A stretch of DNA of 16,391 bases. Origin: Burkholderiales bacterium. Its GTDB lineage: Bacteria > Pseudomonadota > Gammaproteobacteria > Burkholderiales > SG8-39. The notes below the pieces were generated by a model. It did no database searches and had not been told where the DNA came from. It saw only the letters and a program-made list of their open reading frames with translations. Shown here one piece after another: positions 6,600-14,085 of this stretch. The stretch is from assembly GCA_020846575.1 (NCBI GenBank), contig JADLDQ010000294.1:1-16391 (forward strand), read 5' to 3'. Numbering within the stretch: position 1 is the first letter of the stretch; each line of letters starts with the position of its first letter. The position numbers and the translations under genes were made by a program.

Positions 6600-8243
6600 T
6601 CAGTGCGAGCGCCCGTGGGAACTCCCCCGGGTCTCCTTGCGGGTGATGAACTCCAGCAGCACCGGCACGCCTTCGCGCGTTTTCTGGATGCCGCGGCGGA
6701 TGGCCGCGGCGACCTCGCCCGGGTCGGTGATGCGCTCGCCGTGAGCGCCCAGGGCGCGGGCGAAATCCGCGTAGTTTCCCGAGATGTCGGTGCTGCGGAA
6801 TTTCTCGGTGGCCGAGGGCATCACGCCGAGCTCGGCAGCCATGGCGAAGTTGTTGGACAGGATCGACAGGATCGGGATGCGCTCGCGCACGCAGGTCTCG
6901 AAATCCATCCCGGTGTGGCCGATCGCCGCGTCGCCCCAGAAGTTCACGCACAGCTTGTCCGGCCTGGCGAGCTTGGCGCCCATGATCAGACCCAGCCCGT
7001 AGCCGAGCTGGGTGGACTTCCCCCAGCCGATGTAGCTGAGCGGCTCGGTGCTCTCCCAGAACGGCGGGATCTGGTTGCGCGGCGAACCGGAGTCGTGGGT
7101 GATGATGGTCTGCGCGGGGTCGAGCGCCGCGTGCAGCTCGCGGATCAGGCGGTAGGGCGAGATCGGCGTCTCGTTGGAGGTGAGCAGCGGCATCCATTGC
7201 GCCAGCCACTCGTCTTTCACCGCCTTGATCTCCTTCGCAACCGGTCCCGCGTCGCGCGGCTTTCCGCTCAGGCGGTCTCGCACCTCGGGCAGTAGAGCGT
7301 CGAGCACCACGTCCAGGTCGCCCAGGAGCCCCAGCTCGGTCGCCACGCACTTGTTGAGCTCCACCGGGTCCCAGGTCGCGTGGATGTAGCGCTTGCCTGC
7401 CGGCATCGCGTGGCCGAAAGGCGTCGCGGTAAACGACACGCCGATGCCGAAGACCAGATCGGCCTCCTGGATGAACCGGTGGGACTGCTTCGAGAAGGTG
7501 GCGCCACCCGAACCGAGCGACAGGGGGTGGTTCTCCGGAAAGGCGCTCTTGCCCGCGAGGGTGGTGGTCACCGGCGCGGCCAGCAGTTCCGCCAGCTCCC
7601 GAAGCTGCTTCCACGCTCTGGCGTAGTGCACGCCCTGTCCGGCGTACAGGACCGGCCGCTTCGCGGCGAGCAGTGCCTCGGCGACCCGGGGCACCACGGC
7701 GGGATCGGGGCCCATCCGGGTCGCCAGGACCGGCTGGTAGTCGAGGCTGCCGCTGAACGCCTCGCCCAATACGTCGGCGGGCACCTCGATCAGGACCGGG
7801 CGCGGGCGGCCGTTGCGCAGCTGGGTGAAGGCGCGGCGCAGCGCCTGCGGAATCTGGTCGACCGCGACCACGCTCTCGATCCACTTCGTGACCCCGCGCA
7901 TGTTGAGCGTCGCGCTGAAGTTCGGCGGAAGTTGCGCCTGGCGGCGGGGATGGCCGGCGGGCAGCACCAGGATCGGCACCGACTCCGCGTAGGCCTGCGC
8001 CAGCGCGCCGTAGGCGTTCTCGGTTCCCGGACCCTGCTGCATCGCGAACACGCCGATCTTCTGGCGGCTGGTGATGCGGCTCAGCGCGTCGGCCATGTGC
8101 ATGCCGGTGCGTTCCTGCCGCACGACGATGGGACGGATATCGGCGGCTGCGGCGGCCTCTATGATGCCGTTGCGCGGATAGGCGTAGAGCGTGGTGACGC
8201 CTTCGCGCTTGAGGATCTCGGCAACGACGGCTGCGCCATTCAT
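6600..8243 (-). CDS. Thiamine-diphosphate-dependent enzyme, acetolactate synthase/decarboxylase superfamily, substrate unknown
   Basis: This 547-residue protein has the three-domain plan of the superfamily. The N-terminal pyrimidine-binding domain carries the cofactor-activating glutamate E44 in RQERTGMHMADA and the QQGPGTENAYGALAQAY loop. A central domain follows (about residues 185-320, from RPVLYAGQGVHYARAW to the aspartate-rich end). The C-terminal diphosphate domain binds metal through D438 in NFWGDAAIGHTG and N465 in ILSNN. The usual GDG is GDA here. I start at 8243 (MNGAAVV...) because GGAGGA lies just before it. An ATG at 8294 adds 17 residues but has no ribosome-binding site and starts where family members do not. 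It might be an acetolactate synthase-like, oxalyl-CoA or benzoylformate decarboxylase-like enzyme. No regulatory subunit gene is adjacent, which argues against true branched-chain synthesis. Confidence 0.88.
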   Translation of the reverse strand: MNGAAVVAEILKREGVTTLYAYPRNGIIEAAAAADIRPIVVRQERTGMHMADALSRITSRQKIGVFAMQQGPGTENAYGALAQAYAESVPILVLPAGHPRRQAQLPPNFSATLNMRGVTKWIESVVAVDQIPQALRRAFTQLRNGRPRPVLIEVPADVLGEAFSGSLDYQPVLATRMGPDPAVVPRVAEALLAAKRPVLYAGQGVHYARAWKQLRELAELLAAPVTTTLAGKSAFPENHPLSLGSGGATFSKQSHRFIQEADLVFGIGVSFTATPFGHAMPAGKRYIHATWDPVELNKCVATELGLLGDLDVVLDALLPEVRDRLSGKPRDAGPVAKEIKAVKDEWLAQWMPLLTSNETPISPYRLIRELHAALDPAQTIITHDSGSPRNQIPPFWESTEPLSYIGWGKSTQLGYGLGLIMGAKLARPDKLCVNFWGDAAIGHTGMDFETCVRERIPILSILSNNFAMAAELGVMPSATEKFRSTDISGNYADFARALGAHGERITDPGEVAAAIRRGIQKTREGVPVLLEFITRKETRGSSHGRSH

Positions 8244-8290
8244 GCGTCCTCCGGGAGTTGCAATCGAGTCGAACCGGGGAGCGCAGATTA

Positions 8291-8310
8291 CCATCGCCGC
8301 ATGCGGATGG
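8291..8310. promoter_or_regulatory. Near-palindrome in the divergent promoter region, candidate operator
   Basis: CCATCGCCGCATGCGGATGG has CCATC/GATGG arms around the self-complementary core CGCATGCG, with two extra bases (GC) on one side. It lies in the 203-base gap between the divergent thiamine-diphosphate enzyme gene and greB. It is about 40 bases upstream of the greB -10 element and about 50 bases upstream of the other gene's start. A regulator-binding role is inferred only from symmetry and position. Confidence 0.35.
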
Positions 8311-8349
8311 TGCGGAGGGGCCCGGCCGGGAAGGCCGCAGGCGAGCGAC

Positions 8350-8355
8350 TATAAT
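8350..8355 (+). promoter_or_regulatory. Perfect TATAAT -10 element upstream of greB
   Basis: TATAAT stands in otherwise very GC-rich sequence 92 bases before the greB start. No good -35 hexamer is found 16-18 bases upstream (the sequence there is CGGGAA-like), so promoter strength may depend on an activator or on upstream contacts. A transcript would begin near 8361-8363. Confidence 0.55.
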
Positions 8356-8366
8356 CGCGCCATCCC

Positions 8367-8386
8367 GCGCGCCCGCGGGGGCGCGC
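8367..8386 (+). promoter_or_regulatory. Strong GC hairpin in the greB leader
   Basis: GCGCGCCC (8367-8374) pairs perfectly with GGGCGCGC (8379-8386) across a 4-base GCGG loop. It starts about 5 bases after the predicted transcription start of greB. No T-run follows, so it is not a standard intrinsic terminator. It could pause RNA polymerase or protect the 5' end; both are inference. Confidence 0.5.
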
Positions 8387-8446
8387 CGCCGCGGTGCGAA
8401 TGACGGCGCCGTGGCGCGGCGGGTGCGCAGCGCGAGATCGAATCCC

Positions 8447-9010
8447 ATGAGCAAGGCGTTCACCAGGGAGCCCGACGCGCAGGACGCCGTGTCCGAGGCG
8501 TCCGCGGCCGAGGCGGGCCCGCCGGTCCCCGGCGGCCGCAACTACATGACGCCGGCCGGCTACCTGCGCCTGAAGGGCGAACTCAAGAAGCTGGTGGAGA
8601 TCGAGCGTCCCGAGACGGTGCGGGTCGTCTCCTGGGCGGCATCGAACGGCGATCGCTCGGAAAACGGCGACTACATCTACGGCAAGCGCCGGCTGCGCGA
8701 GATCGACCGCCGCGTGCGCTACCTGATGAAGCGGCTGGAGGCGGTGGAGGTCGTCGATCCCAGGGACCAGGACCAGGACCGCGTCTTCTTCGGCGCGAGC
8801 GTGCGCTACGCCGACGCCGGCGGAACGCAACGCGAGGTCAGCATCGTCGGCATCGACGAGGCGGACCCGGCGCGCGGCCGCATTTCGTGGGTCTCGCCGC
8901 TCGCCAGGGCGCTGCTGCGCACTCGGGAGGGCGACACGGTGGTGCTGCGCGCGCCGCACGGCGCCGAGGAGATCGAAGTCCTGGAAGTGCGCTACCAGGC
9001 GCTGGAATAG
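8447..9010 (+). CDS. greB: Transcription elongation factor GreB
   Basis: GreB enters the secondary channel of RNA polymerase and stimulates cleavage of backtracked RNA. The 187-residue protein has the N-terminal coiled coil with the catalytic acidic tip (D69 and E72 in ASNGDRSENGDYIYGKRRLREIDRRVRYL), here described in two overlapping conserved parts: GDRSEN and RLREIDRRVRYLMKRLE. The C-terminal FKBP-like domain contains VVDPRDQDQDRVFFGASV and SPLARALLRTREGD. These are GreB-type rather than GreA-type signatures. It has about 30 residues before the NYMTPAGYLRL start of the coil. The opening MSKAFTRE matches what I recall for betaproteobacterial GreB, so I keep the ATG at 8447 rather than M34. 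The ribosome-binding site is weak (GAGA). It is divergent from the thiamine-diphosphate gene and convergent with the M16 protease gene. Confidence 0.95.
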   Translation: MSKAFTREPDAQDAVSEASAAEAGPPVPGGRNYMTPAGYLRLKGELKKLVEIERPETVRVVSWAASNGDRSENGDYIYGKRRLREIDRRVRYLMKRLEAVEVVDPRDQDQDRVFFGASVRYADAGGTQREVSIVGIDEADPARGRISWVSPLARALLRTREGDTVVLRAPHGAEEIEVLEVRYQALE

Positions 9011-9054
9011 GCAGGGACATCGGGCAGGGACATCGGGCAGGGACACCGGGCAGG
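9011..9054. repeat. 13-bp tandem repeat directly after greB
   Basis: Three full copies of GCAGGGACATCGG (9011-9023, 9024-9036, 9037-9049) follow the greB stop codon without a gap. The third copy has one T-to-C change, and a 5-base partial copy (GCAGG) follows. It lies between convergent genes. Such repeats can expand or contract by slippage. No clear terminator hairpin is visible in 9011-9114. Confidence 0.85.
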
Positions 9055-9114
9055 TCTGCCGCGACAGAGCGAGCCCGGTCGCATCGGCATTCACCGTCGC
9101 ACGGGCGCGATTCG

Positions 9115-11883
9115 TCAATTCCCGCCCTTGAAATCCCCCGCCACCACCACCGATACCCGCGCGGGATCGATCCAGCGCTCGAAGGCGGCGGCCACTTCCC
9201 GCGGGGTGAGCGCCGCGATGCGCCGCTCGATACCGGCGTCGCGCGCGAAGGTCCGGCCGGTTTCCAGGTAATCCGCGAGCCGCGAGGCGATGAAGGAATC
9301 CTGGCTGCGGGTGAGCTGCAACGCCTGCAGCAGGCTCTTGCGTCCGGCCGCCACCTCCTCGCCGGTGAACCCTGCGGACACCGCCCTTCGCAGTTCCTCC
9401 GCGATCAGCGCCTCGACCCGCGCCCGGTTCTCCGGGGCGAAGATCGCGAACATGCCGAACTCGCCGCTCTCGTCCCGGCTGCCCGCGCGCAGGCTGGAGC
9501 CCACGCTGTAGGACAGGCCCTCGGTCTCGCGTACCCGGCGCATCAGGCGCGAGTCGGAGGCGCCGCCGAACAGATAGTTCGCGAGCACCAGGGCCGGGTA
9601 GTCGGGATGGTCGTCGCGCAGCCTGAGGTTGAGCCCGGCGCGATAGACCGCGTTGGCCTTGTCCGGCGTGAGGATCGCCTGGCGCAGCGGCGGGGAATCC
9701 TGGAACCTTTCCGGAATGCGCCGGTAGGGCGCCGGGCTCCTCCAGTCGTCGAACAGCTCGCGCGCGAGCCCCAGCACCTCATCGGCGTCGAAGTCACCCA
9801 CGATCGACAGGGACCCGTCTGTGGCGCCGTAAAAATCGTCGTGGCAGGCGCGCACCTCCCGCGCGCTGGCGGCCCGGATGCGATCGATGCGCTCATCGAG
9901 AGTGGCGCTATAGAACCAGTGATCGGACGGGTAGGGGTGCAGGTGCCGGTCGAGCGCGAGAGCGGAGACCGCACGCGGGTCGCTGCGCTGCGACTCCAGT
10001 CCCGCGAGTGTCGATTCGCGCAGCTGCGCGAGTTCGGAGGGCGGGAAGGACGGGCGGCGCAGCATCTCCGCCACCAGCCGCAGCAGCTCGGGCAGGTTCT
10101 CGCGCACGGTCTGCAGCGATCCGCCCTCGCCGCCGACGCCGACGGTCGCCTTCAGCCGGGCGACGGACACGGCGAGCTGCTCGCGCGTGCGCTCCTGCGT
10201 CCCGCGCTGGAGCATGGCGCTGGCGAGGCTGCAGGCGGTACTTCGACCGCGCTTGCCCTGCTCGTCCCCCCACTGCAGGCGAAGCTGCGCGACCACAGTC
10301 CCCCCGCGCGTCTTCCTGGGCAGAAGCGCGAGCTTCATGCCGCCGGGAAGCTGCACCCGGCGGGTGCGCGCCTCGATGTTCTCGGGCGTCGGATCGAAGG
10401 TCTCTCCCTGCGCCATGCCGGCCGCGCCGCGGTAGTCCTTGAACATGGCGGCGATGTCCGGTACCGCCGGGATCTCGGCGCGATCCGGGCTCCGGGTGGG
10501 GATGAACAGCCCGGCGGTGCGGTTCGCCGGCTTGAAGTAATGTTCGGCGACGCGCTGGATGTCCGCCGTCGTGGCGGCCTTGACCCGGTCGCGGTGCAGG
10601 AAGACCGCGCGCCAGTCCCCCATCGCGGCGGACTCGCTCATGACGAGCGCCAGCTGCCGCGAGCTGGCGATGATCCTCTCCAGACCGTTCAACACCCGCA
10701 TACGCGCGCGCTCCACCTCCTCGTCGGTGACCGGCCGCGCCCGGAAGCCCTCGATCGCCTCCAGCAGCGCGTCGCGCGCCGCCTCCAGCGAATTGCCCTG
10801 GCGCACGTTCGCGCCGAAGTAGGCGTATCCCGGTTCATAGGCCTGGTCGTCCATGCCGAAGATGGAACTCGCCTTTCCCGTTTCCACCAGGACCTTGTGC
10901 AGCCTGCCGGTCGGGGTGCCGTCGAGCACGCGCACCAGGATGTCGAGCGGCGCGTAATCGGGATGGCTGCCCGGCGGCAGGCGGTACATCGCGCTCGCCA
11001 TCTGCACGTCGCCCGCGCGGCGCAGCACCACGCTGCGTTCCCCGTCCTGGATGGGTTCCACCGTGTAGGTTCGCGGCAGCGTCCGGGCGGGGCGCGGGAT
11101 CGGCCCGAAATGCCGCTGCAGCAGCCGCAGCGCGGCGCCGGGCTCGAACCTCCCGGCGACGACCAGCACCGCGTTGTCCGGCTGGTAGTAGGTCTGGTAG
11201 AAGCGCTGCAGGCGCTCGATGGGCACGTTCTCGATGTCCGAGCGCTCACCGATGATGGCGCGGCCGTAGTTGTGCCAGTGGAAGGCGGTGGCGGCGACGC
11301 GCTTGCGCAGCACGTTGGCGACGCTGTTCTCACCGGACTCGAATTCGTTGCGCACCACGGTCATCTCGGCATCCAGATCCTGCCTGGCCACACGGGAGTT
11401 CACCATCCGGTCGGCTTCCATGGCGAGCGCCCAGTCGAGGTTGTCGTCGCCCGCGGCCAGGGTCTCGAAGTAGTTGGTTCGGTCCTGGCTGGTGGTGCCG
11501 TTGTAGCGCGCGCCGCGCTTGACCAGCTGCGCCTTGAGATCCGGGAAGCGCCCCGTGCCGCGGAACAGCAGGTGTTCCAGCAGGTGCGCCATGCCCGATT
11601 CGCCGTAACCCTCGTGGCGCGAACCGACGAGGTAGGTGATATTCACCGTGACGGTGTCCACCGAGGCGTCGGGTATGAGCAGCGCCTTCAGGCCGTTTGG
11701 AAACCGGTACTCGGAGACGCCCTCGACCGAGGGGCCGGCGCTCACACCGTCGGGGAGGGCCGGCTGCCCGGGGGGATCGGCCGCGCCGGCCGGCGGCAGG
11801 CTCAGGATGGCGGCGCTCAGGGCGAAGAGCGCCCAGGCGAGCAGCCGGCGCAGTTCCCCGGGGGCGGTTTTCCTCGGAATCAT
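9115..11883 (-). CDS. Exported M16 family zinc metallopeptidase, two-domain (pitrilysin-like)
   Basis: This 922-residue protein carries a signal peptide (basic residues at 4-13, hydrophobic 14-29, likely cleavage near AGA/AD at 34-35), so it should act in the periplasm or envelope. The inverted zinc motif HLLEH is at H100-E103-H104, and the third ligand is E180 in VRNEF, 76 residues after H104, as the family requires. The N-terminal half (about 50-480) is the catalytic M16 unit. The second half (about 500-922) repeats the fold without HxxEH and ends with the SYSVGSSLRAG region typical of the inactive partner. Two-domain single-chain M16 proteases of this size degrade peptides. AGGA lies seven bases before the ATG. 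It is transcribed divergently from htpG. The exact substrate is unknown. Confidence 0.93.
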   Translation of the reverse strand: MIPRKTAPGELRRLLAWALFALSAAILSLPPAGAADPPGQPALPDGVSAGPSVEGVSEYRFPNGLKALLIPDASVDTVTVNITYLVGSRHEGYGESGMAHLLEHLLFRGTGRFPDLKAQLVKRGARYNGTTSQDRTNYFETLAAGDDNLDWALAMEADRMVNSRVARQDLDAEMTVVRNEFESGENSVANVLRKRVAATAFHWHNYGRAIIGERSDIENVPIERLQRFYQTYYQPDNAVLVVAGRFEPGAALRLLQRHFGPIPRPARTLPRTYTVEPIQDGERSVVLRRAGDVQMASAMYRLPPGSHPDYAPLDILVRVLDGTPTGRLHKVLVETGKASSIFGMDDQAYEPGYAYFGANVRQGNSLEAARDALLEAIEGFRARPVTDEEVERARMRVLNGLERIIASSRQLALVMSESAAMGDWRAVFLHRDRVKAATTADIQRVAEHYFKPANRTAGLFIPTRSPDRAEIPAVPDIAAMFKDYRGAAGMAQGETFDPTPENIEARTRRVQLPGGMKLALLPRKTRGGTVVAQLRLQWGDEQGKRGRSTACSLASAMLQRGTQERTREQLAVSVARLKATVGVGGEGGSLQTVRENLPELLRLVAEMLRRPSFPPSELAQLRESTLAGLESQRSDPRAVSALALDRHLHPYPSDHWFYSATLDERIDRIRAASAREVRACHDDFYGATDGSLSIVGDFDADEVLGLARELFDDWRSPAPYRRIPERFQDSPPLRQAILTPDKANAVYRAGLNLRLRDDHPDYPALVLANYLFGGASDSRLMRRVRETEGLSYSVGSSLRAGSRDESGEFGMFAIFAPENRARVEALIAEELRRAVSAGFTGEEVAAGRKSLLQALQLTRSQDSFIASRLADYLETGRTFARDAGIERRIAALTPREVAAAFERWIDPARVSVVVAGDFKGGN

Positions 11884-11903
11884 GGCGTGTTCCTGCGGCG
11901 AAT

Positions 11904-11984
11904 ACGGGTGAGCGCGTGTCGGCCGCCTATACTATCGCCGCCTGCCGCCGGCGCAACGCGCGATAACGGGAAACGGGTGAGCGC
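11904..11984. repeat. 12-bp direct repeat in the M16/htpG divergent region
   Basis: ACGGGTGAGCGC occurs perfectly at 11904-11915 and 11973-11984, starts 69 bases apart, in the 201-base region between the divergent M16 protease gene and htpG. Two copies flanking promoter sequence could be regulator sites. A 10-base part (GGGTGAGCGC) also appears inside the M16 coding region near 9204, so chance recurrence in GC-rich DNA is possible. A TATACT (11928-11933) between the copies lacks a good -35 box. On the minus strand TTGCGC-16-TAGTAT (11929-11956) is a weak candidate promoter for the protease gene. Confidence 0.45.
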
Positions 11985-12010
11985 ACCCCGGCGCGCGCAG
12001 GCCACGGCAC

Positions 12011-12039
12011 ATTGAAAAAACGGGACCGCAACCCCATAT
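12011..12039 (+). promoter_or_regulatory. Sigma-32 (heat-shock) type promoter of htpG
   Basis: ATTGAAA (12011-12017) is followed after 14 bases by CCCCATAT (12032-12039). The known heat-shock sigma consensus is about CTTGAAA, 13-15 bases, CCCCATNT, so only the first base of the -35 box differs. Transcription would begin near 12046, leaving a leader of about 40 bases before the htpG ATG. This matches the known heat-shock control of htpG in other proteobacteria. Confidence 0.85.
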
Positions 12040-12084
12040 CCCGGCCGGTCCAGCCGGCAACGGCCCTCGCAAGGAACGATACCC

Positions 12085-14046
12085 ATGACAACCACCGCGA
12101 ACCGCGAAGCGCTCGGCTTCCAGGCGGAAGTGAAGCAGCTCCTGCACCTCATGATCCATTCGCTGTACGGCAACCGGGAGATATTCCTCCGGGAGCTGAT
12201 CTCCAACGCCTCCGACGCGGCCGACAGGCTGCGCTTCGAGGCGCTGTCGGACAATTCCCTGTACGGTTCGGACGCGGAGCTTCGCGTGCGGGTCTGCTTC
12301 GACCGGGAGGCGCGCACCATCACCGTGTCCGACAACGGCATCGGCATGACCCGCGAAGAGGTCATCCGCAACATCGGCACCATCGCCAAGTCGGGTACGC
12401 GCGAGTTCCTCGCGGCGCTCACGGGCGACCGCGCCAGGGATGCGCAGCTGATCGGCCAGTTCGGCGTGGGCTTCTACTCCTCGTTCATCGTCGCGGACCG
12501 GGTGACGCTCCTCACCCGGCGGGCCGGCGCGCCGGCCTCGGAGGGCGTGCGCTGGGAATGCGACATGAACGCGGGCGCCGGCGAGTACACGGTCGAGACG
12601 CTCGACAAGCAAGGCCGCGGCACCGAAGTCACCCTGCACCTGCGCGACGACGAGGAGACCAGGGCGGCGGACTTGCTGTCCGAGGCGCGCCTGAAGGCGA
12701 TCATCCGCAAGTACTCCGATCACATCGCCATCCCCATCCTGATGAGGAAGTACGAATGGGACAAGGACCGCGGCGAGACGGTCGCGAAAGACGAGGAGGA
12801 GACCGTCAACCAGGCGAGCGCACTCTGGACCCGGCCCAAAGGGGACATCAGCGCCGAGCAGTACCAGGAGTTCTACAAACACGTCGCGCACGATTTCGAG
12901 CCGCCGCTCGCCTGGACCCACAACCGCGTGGAAGGCCGCCAGGAGTACACCCAGCTGCTCTACGTTCCTGCGCGCGCGCCGTTCGACCTGTGGGACCGCG
13001 AGCACCGGCGGGGGCTGAAGCTGTATGTGCGGCGGGTGTTCATCATGGACGACGCCGAGCAGCTGCTACCGGCCTACCTGCGCTTCGTGCGCGGCGTGGT
13101 GGATTCCAACGACCTGCCGCTCAACGTGTCGCGCGAGATCCTGCAGCAAAGCCGCGACATCGACGCCATCCGCTCCGGCTGCACCCGCCGGGTGCTGCAG
13201 CTGCTGGAGGATCTGGCCGAGGGCGAGCGGGCGAAGTACGCCGCCTTCTGGAAGGAATTCGGCCGGGTGCTCAAGGAAGGCATCGGCGAGGACCACGCGA
13301 ACCGGGAGCGCCTCGCGAAGCTGGCCCGCTTTTCCTCCACCCATACCGACGGCGAGGAACAGACGGTGTCGCTCGCCGACTACGTGTCCCGCATGAAACC
13401 CGGGCAGGAGAAGATCTACTACGTCACCGCCGAGACCTTCCTCGCCGCGAAGAACAGCCCCCACCTGGAACTGCTGCGCAGCCGCGGCGTCGAGGCCCTG
13501 CTGCTGTGCGACCGGGTCGACGAGTGGGTGGTGGCGAACCTGCCCGAATTCGAGGGAAAGGCGCTCGCCTCGGCAGCAAAGGGAGAACTCGACCTCGGGA
13601 AGATCGAGGGCGAGGAGGCGGTGCAGGAGCACGCCAGGAAGGCCGACGAGTACCGGGACATCGCGTCACGGCTGAAGGGCGTGCTGGAGAACCTGGTGAA
13701 GGAGGTGCGGGTCACCCACCGGCTCACCGCTTCGCCGTCCTGCCTGGTCGCCGACGAGCACGATCTCGGGGGGAATTTCGCGCGCATTCTCAAGGCCGCC
13801 GGCCGCAACGTGCCCGCCGGCAAACCCATCCTGGAGATCAACCCGGAGCACCCGCTGGTCGAGCGCTTGCGCAGCGACTCGAGCCTGGACGACAAGCGCT
13901 TCGCGGACTGGGGCCACCTGCTGTTCGAGCAGGCGCTGCTGGCCGAAGGCGGCACTCTCGAGGATCCCGCCGGATTCGTGCGCCGCACGAACGAGTTGCT
14001 GCTCGATCTGGCCGGACCGAAAGCGCGCATCTGGACGCCCGGCTGA
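12085..14046 (+). CDS. htpG: Chaperone protein HtpG (Hsp90 family)
   Basis: HtpG is the bacterial Hsp90, a cytoplasmic ATP-dependent dimeric chaperone that remodels client proteins, often with DnaK. The 653-residue length is normal. The N-terminal GHKL ATPase domain has catalytic E37 and N41 in FLRELISNASDAADRLRF, the DNGIGM motif at 83-88 with the nucleotide-binding aspartate, and GQFGVGFYSSF near 124-134. The middle domain contains the SNDLPLNVSREILQQ block with its ATP-sensing arginine. The C-terminal dimerisation domain ends with INPEHPLVERL and the closing helices. The start ATG has AAGGA nine bases upstream and a heat-shock promoter about 45 bases upstream. The gene is intact, and the sulfotransferase gene begins 39 bases after its stop. 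Confidence 0.98.
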   Translation: MTTTANREALGFQAEVKQLLHLMIHSLYGNREIFLRELISNASDAADRLRFEALSDNSLYGSDAELRVRVCFDREARTITVSDNGIGMTREEVIRNIGTIAKSGTREFLAALTGDRARDAQLIGQFGVGFYSSFIVADRVTLLTRRAGAPASEGVRWECDMNAGAGEYTVETLDKQGRGTEVTLHLRDDEETRAADLLSEARLKAIIRKYSDHIAIPILMRKYEWDKDRGETVAKDEEETVNQASALWTRPKGDISAEQYQEFYKHVAHDFEPPLAWTHNRVEGRQEYTQLLYVPARAPFDLWDREHRRGLKLYVRRVFIMDDAEQLLPAYLRFVRGVVDSNDLPLNVSREILQQSRDIDAIRSGCTRRVLQLLEDLAEGERAKYAAFWKEFGRVLKEGIGEDHANRERLAKLARFSSTHTDGEEQTVSLADYVSRMKPGQEKIYYVTAETFLAAKNSPHLELLRSRGVEALLLCDRVDEWVVANLPEFEGKALASAAKGELDLGKIEGEEAVQEHARKADEYRDIASRLKGVLENLVKEVRVTHRLTASPSCLVADEHDLGGNFARILKAAGRNVPAGKPILEINPEHPLVERLRSDSSLDDKRFADWGHLLFEQALLAEGGTLEDPAGFVRRTNELLLDLAGPKARIWTPG

Positions 14047-14085
14047 GGCCGCGGGGAGCGAGGCGCCGCGCCGGGGCCCGAGCAG

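Noticed and set aside
8243..8294. Earlier ATG (8294) for the thiamine-diphosphate enzyme
   Set aside because: It lacks a ribosome-binding site and overlaps the divergent palindrome. The ATG at 8243 has GGAGGA upstream and fits family N-termini.
8887..12015. 1042-residue open frame on the plus strand spanning the end of greB and all of the M16 gene
   Set aside because: It is antisense to the M16 protease, whose zinc motif and signal peptide are clear. The translation is Arg/His/Gly-rich with no recognisable domain.
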